Position numbers and translations under genes: made by a program. This document shows, piece after piece, positions 44,665 through 52,706 of a stretch of DNA of 64,000 nt (position 1 is the stretch's first letter; every line of letters begins with the position of its first letter). Origin of the DNA: Nostoc sp. PCC 7524 (lineage in GTDB: Bacteria > Cyanobacteriota > Cyanobacteriia > Cyanobacteriales > Nostocaceae); the NCBI RefSeq assembly GCF_000316645.1, contig NC_019684.1:3191501-3255500 (forward strand), given 5' to 3'. Below the pieces are notes generated by a model. That model searched no databases. It was not told the origin of the DNA and saw nothing but the letters and a program-made list of their open reading frames with translations.

Positions 44665-46113
44665 ATGCAGTTGATGGCTAAACCGGAACGTACTTATGGG
44701 TTGGTGGTGGGGATTGAAAAATATCACGAATCTCAATGGAATGTACTTGGAGGGGGACAAGTCCATGATGCGCTGAGGTTTGCGCGGTGGTTGTGTGGGT
44801 GTGGTGTGCCACAGGAGAATATTCGGCTGTGTTTGTCGTCATTGGTAGAAAATGATCACTTGCTTGGGGAATGTGAGTTAAGGGTAGAGTTAGCGACAGA
44901 ACAAAATCTCTATGATATTGTGACTAACTTTCTCTCTCAACAGTCGGGTGATTTACTCTACATTTTTTGGGCTGGGCATGGTTTGATTTCTGCGGAACGA
45001 GAACGCAGGTTGATTTGTGCTGATGCGACTCAACAGAGTTGGCTAAATTTAGATTTAAATTCTTTACTGCTGTTATTGGGTTCTGATAGGTTTGGCATTC
45101 GTCATCACGTCTGTATTATTGATGCCTGTGCTAATTATTTCTTGGAAACCCACGGAAGACCAACTAATTTAGGGGGAAGAATCTTTCCGAGTGGGAAGCC
45201 AAGAACGGATAGTCAGCAGTTTGTGTTACTGGCGGCGCGGGAGGGAGAAACAGCTAAGGTAAACACGGCAGAGAAAACGGGGTATTTTTCCCAAGCAGTG
45301 AGGGAGGCGTTAGCACAAGCGAATGGCAGCTTTCCGCCGAATATGTTGGCAGTTGCGGAACAAGTTAAGCAGCAATTTCAAACTTTAGATAAAAAACAAC
45401 TCCCTACTTATTTTTATTACCGTAATGGGGATGGAGATCAAGAGAAATATCATTACAATCCTTTTGATATCCCCCACAATATTCAACAGAGTAACGCCAT
45501 TAAATTTGTTGGTAGAGATAACCAATTAGAAAAACTGCACCAGCTATTACAGCTAAATGATGTCGTTGTAATTTCTGATGAAACTGGACAAGGTGGCGTA
45601 GGTAAAACAGAGTTAGCCATTCAATACTCATGGCAACATTTAGAAGATTATCCTGGCGGGTGTTGCTGGTTGAATCCCCAAGGTACTGAATTAGGAACAC
45701 AGTTAGTAGAGTTTGGTATGGTGAATTTTCCTAACTTTAATCCTCCCCAGGAATTAAGTCTGAATGGTAAGGTGGCTTATTGCTGGCGGAATTGGCAAGC
45801 AGGCAAAGTTTTATTAGTGTTTGATGATGTTAAAGATTGGCAGCACATTAAAGACTATCTACCAGCTAAAGGTTCTCGGTTTAAGGTGTTAATCACGACT
45901 CGTATAAATACAGGCTTGACTTATCCCTCTCTGCCGTTAGGTGAATTGTCACCAGATGCAGCCTTAGAATTACTAACACAGCTATTGGGATGCGACAGAG
46001 TTGAAAAGGAATTAGAATTTGCCCAAAAACTTTGTCAGTTTGTGGGTAATATACCGATTGGGTTGTACCAAGTGGCAGCATACAGCCGAGAACCAAGGAG
46101 AGTGTTATGTTAA
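44665..46113 (+). CDS. Caspase-like peptidase fused to NB-ARC ATPase, first part of an NLR-like protein
   Basis: 482 residues from ATG 44665 (ATG 44674 and TTG 44656 also possible). Residues 5-250 are a peptidase C14 caspase fold: TYGLVVGIEKYHE, catalytic His105 in FWAGHGL and Cys155 in HVCIIDACAN, both intact. Residues 280-482 are an NB-ARC switch: Walker A GQGGVGKT (308-315), Walker B VLLVFDDV, sensor KVLITTR and the GLPL-like GNIPIGL. The frame then stops at 46113 inside the NB-ARC, and the winged-helix part plus TPRs continue in another frame from 46107. The arrangement matches bacterial NLR-like defence or cell-death proteins: TPRs sense, NB-ARC oligomerises, caspase cuts. Confidence 0.85.
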   Translation: MQLMAKPERTYGLVVGIEKYHESQWNVLGGGQVHDALRFARWLCGCGVPQENIRLCLSSLVENDHLLGECELRVELATEQNLYDIVTNFLSQQSGDLLYIFWAGHGLISAERERRLICADATQQSWLNLDLNSLLLLLGSDRFGIRHHVCIIDACANYFLETHGRPTNLGGRIFPSGKPRTDSQQFVLLAAREGETAKVNTAEKTGYFSQAVREALAQANGSFPPNMLAVAEQVKQQFQTLDKKQLPTYFYYRNGDGDQEKYHYNPFDIPHNIQQSNAIKFVGRDNQLEKLHQLLQLNDVVVISDETGQGGVGKTELAIQYSWQHLEDYPGGCCWLNPQGTELGTQLVEFGMVNFPNFNPPQELSLNGKVAYCWRNWQAGKVLLVFDDVKDWQHIKDYLPAKGSRFKVLITTRINTGLTYPSLPLGELSPDAALELLTQLLGCDRVEKELEFAQKLCQFVGNIPIGLYQVAAYSREPRRVLC

Positions 46114-48029
46114 AAGACATCCTTGCAAGGCTACAACAAAAGCAAGCAGCAACAGGTGAGTCTGGTGTAGCAGCTGCCTTTGATTTGAATTGGGAGTGCT
46201 TAGAACCAGAGGCGCAAAAGTTAGCTTGTTTGTTGAGTTTGTTTGCTTTAGCCCCTATTCCTTGGTCTTTGGTAGAATCAGCAGCGAGTGCTAGTAATTT
46301 AGAATTTGACCTGAAAGCTAACCGCAGTATTTTAATTGAGCGTTATTTACTGCAAGAGTTGGCAGAGGAAACTTACCAAATTCACGAACGCATTCAGGAA
46401 TTATTGCGGCAGAAGTTAGAAGAGTTAGCGGAAGTTGATGAACTCAAGCAGGGCTTTTGTCAGGCGATGGTGGCAGTTGCCAAGAAGATTCCACAGACAC
46501 CGACATTGATAGAAATTGCTCAAGCAACTTTGGCTATGCCTCACATTGAGGAAGTAGCCACAATTTACCAAGCTTGGTTAAGTAATGATCAATTAATCTG
46601 GCCTTTTGCAGGCTTGGGTAGATTTTACCAAGGGCAAGGAGCTTACGAGCAAGCTTTACCTTGGCGGAAAAAATGTTTATCAGCTACTAGAGAACGCTTT
46701 GGGGATGAACACCCCGATGTGGCAACTAGCCTCAACAATTTGGCTTCACTCTACCGTTCCCAGGGCAGGTACAGCGAAGCCGAACCTTTGTACGTCGAGG
46801 CTTTGACGATGAGAAAACGTCTGCTGGGGAATGAACACCCCGATGTGGCAGTTAGCCTGAACAATTTGGCACTACTCTACGATTCCCAGGGCAGGTACAG
46901 CAAAGCCAAACCTTTGTATATCGAGGCTTTGACAATGAAAAAACGTCTGCTGGGAGATGAACACCCCGATGTGGCAACTAGCCTCAACAATTTGGCTTCA
47001 CTCTACCGTTCCCAGGGCAGGTACAGCAAAGCCGAACCTTTGTATGTCGAGGCTTTGGCGATGACAAAACGCCTGCTGGGAGATGAACACCCCTCTGTGG
47101 CAACTAGCCTCAACAATTTGGCTTACCTCTACCGTTCCCAGGGCAGGTACAGCGAAGCCGAACCTTTGTATGTCGAGGCTTTGGCGATGAGAAAACGTCT
47201 GCTGGGAGATGAACACCCCTCTGTGGCAACTAGCCTCAACAATTTAGCTTCACTCTACGATTCCCAGGGTAGGTACAGCGAAGCCGAACCTTTGTATGTC
47301 GAGGCTTTGGCGATGAGAAAACGTCTGCTGGGAGATGAACACCCCTCTGTGGCAACTAGCCTCAACAATTTGGCACTACTCTACGATTCCCAGGGCAGGT
47401 ACAGCGAAGCCGAACCTTTGTACGTCGAGGCTTTGGCAATGAGAAAACGCTTACTGGGAGATGAACACCCTGATGTAGCAACTAGCCTCAACAATTTGGC
47501 ACTACTCTACGATTCCCAGGGTAGGTACAGCGAAGCCGAACCTCTGTATGTCGAGGCTTTGACGATGACAAAACGCTTACTGGGAGATGAACACCCTGAT
47601 GTAGCAACTAGCCTCAACAATTTGGCTTCACTCTACGATTCCCAGGGTAGTTACAGCGAAGCCGAACCTTTGTATGTCGAGGCTTTGGCGATGAGAAAAC
47701 GTCTGCTGGGAGATGAACACCCTGATGTGGCAGCTAGCCTCAACAATTTGGCTTCACTCTACGATTCCCAGGGTAGTTACAGCGAAGCCGAACCTTTGTA
47801 TGTCGAGGCTTTGGCGATGAGAAAACGTCTGCTGGGAGATGAACACCCTGATGTGGCAACTAGCCTCAACAATTTGGCTTCACTCTACGATTCCCAGGGT
47901 AGTTACAGCGAAGCCGAACCTTTGTATGTCGAGGCTTTGGCAATTTTGGAACAACAGTTAGGGGCAAATCATCCTAATACAATCACTGTGCGGAATAATT
48001 TGGAAACTTTGCGCCGGAATAATTCGTAA
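46107..48029 (+). CDS. NB-ARC winged-helix part and TPR sensor, second part of the NLR-like protein
   Basis: 640 residues. The first 150 (ESGVAAAFDLNWECLEPEAQKLACLLSLFALAPIPWSL) are the winged-helix end of an NB-ARC domain, which cannot work without the preceding frame. From about residue 195 come ten 42-residue kinesin-light-chain TPRs (LNNLASLYxSQGRYSEAEPLYVEALAMRKRLLGDEHPDVATS), almost identical in DNA as well as protein. ATG 46107 overlaps the upstream stop by 7 bp and has AAGGAG six bases before it, so it could start on its own. Reading -1 at about 46085 instead would give one continuous caspase-NB-ARC-TPR protein, so a recent frameshift is the simpler view. Confidence 0.85.
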   Translation: MLKDILARLQQKQAATGESGVAAAFDLNWECLEPEAQKLACLLSLFALAPIPWSLVESAASASNLEFDLKANRSILIERYLLQELAEETYQIHERIQELLRQKLEELAEVDELKQGFCQAMVAVAKKIPQTPTLIEIAQATLAMPHIEEVATIYQAWLSNDQLIWPFAGLGRFYQGQGAYEQALPWRKKCLSATRERFGDEHPDVATSLNNLASLYRSQGRYSEAEPLYVEALTMRKRLLGNEHPDVAVSLNNLALLYDSQGRYSKAKPLYIEALTMKKRLLGDEHPDVATSLNNLASLYRSQGRYSKAEPLYVEALAMTKRLLGDEHPSVATSLNNLAYLYRSQGRYSEAEPLYVEALAMRKRLLGDEHPSVATSLNNLASLYDSQGRYSEAEPLYVEALAMRKRLLGDEHPSVATSLNNLALLYDSQGRYSEAEPLYVEALAMRKRLLGDEHPDVATSLNNLALLYDSQGRYSEAEPLYVEALTMTKRLLGDEHPDVATSLNNLASLYDSQGSYSEAEPLYVEALAMRKRLLGDEHPDVAASLNNLASLYDSQGSYSEAEPLYVEALAMRKRLLGDEHPDVATSLNNLASLYDSQGSYSEAEPLYVEALAILEQQLGANHPNTITVRNNLETLRRNNS

Positions 48030-48076
48030 TGGGCTGCGCCCCGCTACGCTAACGTAATTCGTAATTTTTAGCTTTG

Positions 48077-48336
48077 TGAGTCTTTGAACTCCGTTAATGA
48101 GTATTTTTGTTTCGTTAATGAGTCTTTGATACTCGTTCACGAGTATTTTTGCTTCGTCGATGAGTATTTGAACTCCGTTAATGAGTATTTGAACTCGGTG
48201 AACGAGTATGTTTACTCCGTTGATGAGTATTTGAACTCCGTTAATGAGTATGTTTACTCCGTTGATGAGTATTTGAACTCCGTTAATGAGTATTTTTGCT
48301 TTGTCGATGAGTATTTGATACTCGTGAATGAATCAA
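48077..48336. repeat. 21-bp tandem array A (TAATGAGTATTTGAACTCCGT unit)
   Basis: About twelve imperfect 21-base units, each with a small ACTC...GAGT inversion. Because 21 is divisible by three, frames stay open and give a fake 113-residue protein of seven-residue repeats. Just before it, at 48029-48055, is a GGGCTGCGCCCC/GCTACGCTAACG small palindromic repeat. The array abuts the GNAT gene's 3' end. Confidence 0.85.
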
Positions 48337-48815
48337 TTTCGCTCTACCAAATAGCGGCTAAACTTTACCCCCTGACGGTCTACAATTTCAATATCGTAGA
48401 TGTGAAAGCCAAATTTTTGAAATAAGCCTAGGCTAAATTCACTAGCTTCTGCATATAAACGCTGGATTTTGTGACTGTGGGCATATTCTAAAATTTTCTG
48501 CATTAAAGTAGAACCAATACCTTGACGAATGCGATCGCTTCTGACATAAGCTGAGGTGACATGACCATCTTCAGCAATACCTGCAAAACCTAAAATTCCC
48601 GTTTCATCGGTAGCTATAAATGTGGTGGGTTTTAAGATGAACTGTTGAAACCCAGCAGTGTCAGATGAAAAGGATGCCCACATTTGGGTTTGAGCTTGAG
48701 AATATTGCTGAGGTGCGATGGGCTACGCCCCACCGTAGGTGATCGCTAACACGGTTGTTTGATAAAGTTCTGCTAGTGCAGGAATATCCAATTCTTCAGC
48801 AACCCGAATATTCAT
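48333..48815 (-). pseudogene. GNAT acetyltransferase interrupted by a 24-bp repeat with a stop codon
   Basis: ATG 48815 opens MNIRVAEELDIPALAELYQT then TVLAI, the normal GNAT start. A 24-bp insert follows (TYGGA, then TAG at 48723-48725, then PI) before the frame resumes APQQYSQAQTQMWASF and runs through the acetyl-CoA motif VRSDRIRQGIGSTLM to the end LVERN. The insert contains the GGGCGTAGCCC palindrome common in Nostoc and is flanked by ATC on both sides, consistent with a small repeat insertion. Removing it gives a complete GNAT of about 152 residues. A shorter product from ATG 48683 would lack the first beta-strand and helix. Confidence 0.8.
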
Positions 48816-48903
48816 ATTGATCAGATGGAATCCAAAACACCTCAAGTTAATTTATCGTAAATTCAAGGTTTAAATCCCAGACTCCAACTGTCTTTAATTT
48901 TGA

Positions 48904-48986
48904 AGTAATGAGTAATAAGTAATGGGTATTACTCATTACTCATTACTCATTACTCACTACTCACTACTCACTACTCATTACTCATT
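48904..48986. repeat. ATTACTC heptamer array
   Basis: About eight units of ATTACTC or ACTACTC (48928-48986), preceded by AGTAATGAGTAATAAGTAATG, a partly inverted copy of the same motif, so the block can fold back on itself. It lies just upstream of the DUF58 gene. Confidence 0.85.
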
Positions 48987-49063
48987 TATCAGAAGATTGT
49001 TAAATTCTTTCCCATATACCCCTTCCCCAATGGCAGATATAATCGAGTTTTACAAAAAAATCT

Positions 49064-50389
49064 ATGGTTGCAGCTAAACGAGTTTACTTATTATTACTGT
49101 TGGGTTTAGCGATCGCTCCCCTATTATCCCTCTTCATCGGTATCCCCGCTAGCATTGCGATCGCTCTCATCTTTGATATCGCTGTCTTAGCTTTGATGGT
49201 TGTCGATGGTTTGCGTGTGCAGCCTCTGCGGGTGCAAATCACTCGCCAGTTACCATCCCGCTTTTCTATTGGGCGCGATAATCCGGTGATACTGGCAATT
49301 ACATCCGAGAAAACTAACGCCATCATTCAAATCCGCGACTATTACCCGGCCGATTTTGGCGTATCCACACCTACACTAAATACTACTGTTGCTGCCAACA
49401 CTACCCAAGAATTAACCTACACCGTCTACCCCAAACAGCGCGGTGAGTTTAATTGGGGGAATATTCAAGTCAGACAATTAAGCCCTTGGGGTTTAGCTTG
49501 GGATGATTGGCAGATTCGCCACGCTACCACCGCTAAAGTTTATCCTGATTTAATCGGATTGCGATCGCTCTCCATCCGTCTGACATTACAATCATCTGGT
49601 TCTATCCGCCAATCCCAGCAATTAGGTATTGGTACAGAATTCGCCGAACTGCGGAACTATCGCACTGGTGATGATTTGCGCTTGATTGATTGGAAAGCTA
49701 CAGCTAGGCGGGTGGGGACACATGGTAATACACCGCCTTTGGTGCGGGTGCTAGAACCGGAACAGGAACAAACCTTATTGATTTTACTAGACCGGGGGCG
49801 GTTAATGACGGCAAGAGTTCAGGGTTTGCAACGCTTTGACTGGGGTTTGAATGCTACCTTATCTCTTGCCTTAGCGGGATTACACCGAGGCGATCGCGTG
49901 GGTGTGGGTGTATTTGATAACCAAATGCACACATGGATGCCACCGGAACGGGGACAACATCATTTAAATCAACTCATCGACCGTTTAACCCCAATTCAAC
50001 CAGTATTATTAGAATCAGATTACTTAGGCGCAGTGACTCATGTAGTCCAGAAACAAACTAGGCGATCGTTGGTGGTAATTATTACAGACTTAGTTGATGT
50101 CACCGCTTCTACTGAACTCCTCGCAGCATTGACACGGCTAGCACCCCGCTATCTACCGTTTTGTGTCACCTTGAGAGATCCCAAAGTGGATGATTTAGCG
50201 CATACTTTTACTGATAATGTGACACAAGCTTACACCCGTGCAGTAGCTTTAGATTTATTAGCACAGCGTCAAGTTGCCTTTGCTAAGTTAAAACAAAAAG
50301 GTGTGTTGGTATTAGATGCGCCAGCTAATCAAATTAGCGATCAGTTAGTGGAAAGATATCTGCAACTCAAAGCCAAGAATCAACTTTAA
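49064..50389 (+). CDS. DUF58 protein with VWA-like domain
   Basis: 441 residues. Two hydrophobic helices at the N-terminus (about 7-45) are followed by a beta-rich region (VYPKQRGEFNWGNIQVRQLSPWGLAWDDW) and the DUF58 signature GTEFAELRNYRTGDDLRLIDWKATARR (about 188-214). The C-terminal half has a von Willebrand A-like core (TLLILLDRGRLMTARVQGLQRFDWGLNATLSLALAGLHRGDRVGVGVFD). DUF58 genes usually sit beside MoxR-type AAA ATPases, with roles in assembling redox or membrane complexes; no MoxR is present here. ATG 49064. The fold appears complete. Confidence 0.9.
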   Translation: MVAAKRVYLLLLLGLAIAPLLSLFIGIPASIAIALIFDIAVLALMVVDGLRVQPLRVQITRQLPSRFSIGRDNPVILAITSEKTNAIIQIRDYYPADFGVSTPTLNTTVAANTTQELTYTVYPKQRGEFNWGNIQVRQLSPWGLAWDDWQIRHATTAKVYPDLIGLRSLSIRLTLQSSGSIRQSQQLGIGTEFAELRNYRTGDDLRLIDWKATARRVGTHGNTPPLVRVLEPEQEQTLLILLDRGRLMTARVQGLQRFDWGLNATLSLALAGLHRGDRVGVGVFDNQMHTWMPPERGQHHLNQLIDRLTPIQPVLLESDYLGAVTHVVQKQTRRSLVVIITDLVDVTASTELLAALTRLAPRYLPFCVTLRDPKVDDLAHTFTDNVTQAYTRAVALDLLAQRQVAFAKLKQKGVLVLDAPANQISDQLVERYLQLKAKNQL

Positions 50390-50487
50390 GAGGTTGTTTG
50401 AAAAGTTCTTGGCTGTGATTTTGGAGACTTATTGATCCCCCCTACCCCCCTTAAAAAGGCTACAGTGTACACACAAGTTGCTGCATC

Positions 50488-50775
50488 GACATTGCCAATG
50501 TATCGCCTGACATTGCCAATGTATCGTCTGACATTGTTAATGTATCGCCTAACATTGCCAATGTATCGTCTGACATTGCCAATGTATCGCCTAACATTGT
50601 TAATGTATCGTCTGACATTGTTAATGTATCGCCTAACATTGCCAATAGACATCTCCAGAAATTAAATATGCGTTTTCCAGAAACCTTGTAGAGACGTTCC
50701 ATGGAACGTCTCTACATTCTTTTTTGGAGATGTCTAATGTATCGTCTGACATTGCCAATGTATCGTCTGACATTT
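50488..50775. repeat. 21-bp tandem array B (CATTGCCAATGTATCGCCTGA unit), interrupted
   Basis: About eight units of a 21-base repeat at 50488-50646, then an 89-bp inserted element, then two more units at 50736-50775. Variable positions are confined to CC/TT and C/T changes within the unit. Each unit holds a small ACATT...AATGT inversion. All frames stay open on both strands and give spurious 60-90 residue ORFs. The array has no spacers, so it is not a CRISPR. Confidence 0.88.
50647..50735. mobile_element. 89-bp MITE-like palindromic element inserted in array B
   Basis: Terminal inverted repeats AGACATCTCCA (50647-50657) and TGGAGATGTCT (50725-50735) enclose a perfect 26-bp palindrome at 50689-50714 centred on TTCCATGGAA. 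The flanks are AAT on both sides (50644-50646 and 50736-50738), and joining them restores an uninterrupted repeat unit (GCCAATGTATCG). That is the footprint of an insertion with a 3-bp target duplication. No gene is encoded, so it must move through a transposase elsewhere, if at all. Confidence 0.8.
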
Positions 50776-51363
50776 TTAATTGAATCTTTGTCCAGAGTGA
50801 ATATTGTAGGGTGTCCATTGCTGTAAAGCCCAAAGGCTAGTGACAGCAGCTAGTGCAGATCCTAAAGTATCCATGATTAGATCAATGATTGTATCATCTA
50901 GGCTTTCAATTACTTCTATTGCCAAAATTTGACCAGCCGTCCATTCGCAAATTTCCCACAAAGCACCGATCGCAAGGCCAAAACTGGTAATTGTTAATAA
51001 GTATAAAACACGATGTTGACGAAATATCCCTAGCATTGGTCTATACACTAAAAAACTCAGTGCTAAGGCGATCGCAAAGCTAGTAAAAGCATGGACTATT
51101 TCATCATAGAGTCCTGGCATCCCAAATAGTCCCCAAACCCAGCCGATAGCGTTTAGCAATGCTGCTAATACAAAGAGAAAATCAAACAAGGTTGGTAGTC
51201 TGTCATCTCGAATTACAAATACGAAGGAAGCTGCTAAAAAGCAGAATAAACCCAAAGCATTCAGCCAATTTGCTTGCATAGCTGCGGCTATAACTGCGAT
51301 TGTTAATAGTGCTTGTCCAACCCAAGCGGCGATGCGATATCCTTGCCAGTTTAAAGTAAACAT
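50776..51363 (-). CDS. DUF2238 (YjdF-like) membrane protein
   Basis: About 195 residues with six hydrophobic helices. Conserved polar motifs between helices match the DUF2238/YjdF family: YDEIVHAFTSFAIAL, GALWEICEWTAGQIL and DTIIDLIMDTLGSALA, the last two being likely metal or proton sites in the membrane. ATG 51363 has AGGTG upstream. An ATG at 51387 that overlaps the previous gene is possible but less likely. Third gene of the mscS-DUF2254-DUF2238 run on the minus strand. Its 3' end borders tandem array B. Function unknown. Confidence 0.75.
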   Translation of the reverse strand: MFTLNWQGYRIAAWVGQALLTIAVIAAAMQANWLNALGLFCFLAASFVFVIRDDRLPTLFDFLFVLAALLNAIGWVWGLFGMPGLYDEIVHAFTSFAIALALSFLVYRPMLGIFRQHRVLYLLTITSFGLAIGALWEICEWTAGQILAIEVIESLDDTIIDLIMDTLGSALAAVTSLWALQQWTPYNIHSGQRFN

Positions 51364-51371
51364 GATTGCAC

Positions 51372-52706
51372 CTACATTGAAATCCAACGATTTTGCTCTA
51401 CGGCTTGAATGACGCTGAGATATTTTTCTTGCAAGTCTTGGCGATCTCGTGGTTCTGGTAATCCCTCTTTTCCTCCCCGTTCAATCATGTCAGCATGACG
51501 GCGGAGGACGGCTAAGTATTCGGGATTGTGGGTATACTGGGCAATACGGGCGATCGCTTCTAAAAGATGAATTGTCACGGCTGCATCACTACGGGCATAT
51601 TGGCGAATGGGGTTGAAAGCATCATCCATAATTCCAGCAAAGGTGACGGGTTCAGCGATGATGCGTAATTGGCGATCGCGATCGTAACGATAGGGTGAAG
51701 GAAGTTTTCTTTGGACTAAATAACACATCCCCGCGCACAATCTATCAACGCACCGGATAGCCGTAAAAGGATCGTTAATTCCCGGAGACAGCGCACGCAA
51801 GGCTATTTCTACCAACTGATTCACCGGAAACTCTACATCTTGCTGTTCGGTGCGTTCTTTACCCAAGATAAAAGCTTTGTTGATTTCATCGATGATTTTT
51901 TGATTGACGCGTTTCCGTGGGAAAGCCATGACGAGAATGCTATCTTCAATCACAAACTTTCCTGGACGTAACTCTATCCGTAGTAGTAGATTATTTTTAC
52001 GGGCAATTTTTAGTAATTGTTCGTCATCGATAAATTGCAGATAACCATTGCGTTTAGCACCAATGGGACTAGCCAAGGACTCAAAATCTTCGGGAAGTAT
52101 TTCTGTGTGTTGTGGGTTTGGTGGTGGACTTATGCCAATTTTTTCGGGGAACAAACGATCAATGGCTTTGTTTAAATCCTCACTCACACTCTGAATCACA
52201 TGGGAAGCTTGAATGATTGTTGAGGCGTGATGGATGAAGTAAATTAACACCCCAATACTAAAGATGGCTAGCACAATACCAAATGTCACAGACAAATGAG
52301 GTACAAACGGGTTATAGTCCTCACCGTAGATAGTTCGCAGTACCAGTAAGCAGTAAATAAAGGTAGCAATAAATGTACCTAATACCACTTGATTACCTGT
52401 GTCCTGCATAAAATTGCGGAGTAATCGGGGGCCAAAGTTAGCAGCCGCTAGTTGCAGTGCCACAATGGTAATTGAGAAAGCTGTAGCTGCTACACTTACC
52501 ATCGAGCTGGCGATAGCTGAAAGTACCTCTCTGGCACCATCGGGGCCGCCTGTATAAATTAAACTCCAATCCCCAAACCCAATGGAGCGATCAAGGGTGA
52601 GCATAATAAATGATAAAGCGATCGCCATCAAAACCATCAAGCTGGGTAAAAACCAGTAGCTAGAATGAAGTGCATCCCATAACTTTCTCAACTGCACGTT
52701 ATTCAT
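51372..52706 (-). CDS. DUF2254 membrane protein
   Basis: 444 residues. Four N-terminal helices (about 18-40, 65-90, 105-128 and 140-162) are followed by a soluble C-terminal domain of some 270 residues. The SSMVSVAATAFSITIVALQLAAANFGPRLLRNFMQDTGNQVVLGTF block and ALSPGINDPFTAIRCVDRL in the soluble part are DUF2254 hallmarks. The start overlaps the upstream MscS stop by 4 bp (ATGA), so they are translated together. The family has no assigned function; its coupling to a mechanosensitive channel here suggests an envelope or osmotic-stress role. Confidence 0.88.
   Translation of the reverse strand: MNNVQLRKLWDALHSSYWFLPSLMVLMAIALSFIMLTLDRSIGFGDWSLIYTGGPDGAREVLSAIASSMVSVAATAFSITIVALQLAAANFGPRLLRNFMQDTGNQVVLGTFIATFIYCLLVLRTIYGEDYNPFVPHLSVTFGIVLAIFSIGVLIYFIHHASTIIQASHVIQSVSEDLNKAIDRLFPEKIGISPPPNPQHTEILPEDFESLASPIGAKRNGYLQFIDDEQLLKIARKNNLLLRIELRPGKFVIEDSILVMAFPRKRVNQKIIDEINKAFILGKERTEQQDVEFPVNQLVEIALRALSPGINDPFTAIRCVDRLCAGMCYLVQRKLPSPYRYDRDRQLRIIAEPVTFAGIMDDAFNPIRQYARSDAAVTIHLLEAIARIAQYTHNPEYLAVLRRHADMIERGGKEGLPEPRDRQDLQEKYLSVIQAVEQNRWISM

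Noticed and set aside
48084..48425. 113-residue protein of seven-residue repeats (NSVNEYL)
   Set aside because: A by-product of the 21-bp array; the frame runs into the opposite-strand GNAT gene and has no ribosome site.
48077..50775. Possible CRISPR arrays
   Set aside because: The 21-bp units are directly tandem without unique spacers, and no cas gene is present.
50386..50833. Repetitive frames of 66-88 residues on both strands
   Set aside because: By-products of the 21-bp array B; all frames are equally open and an inserted element lies within.
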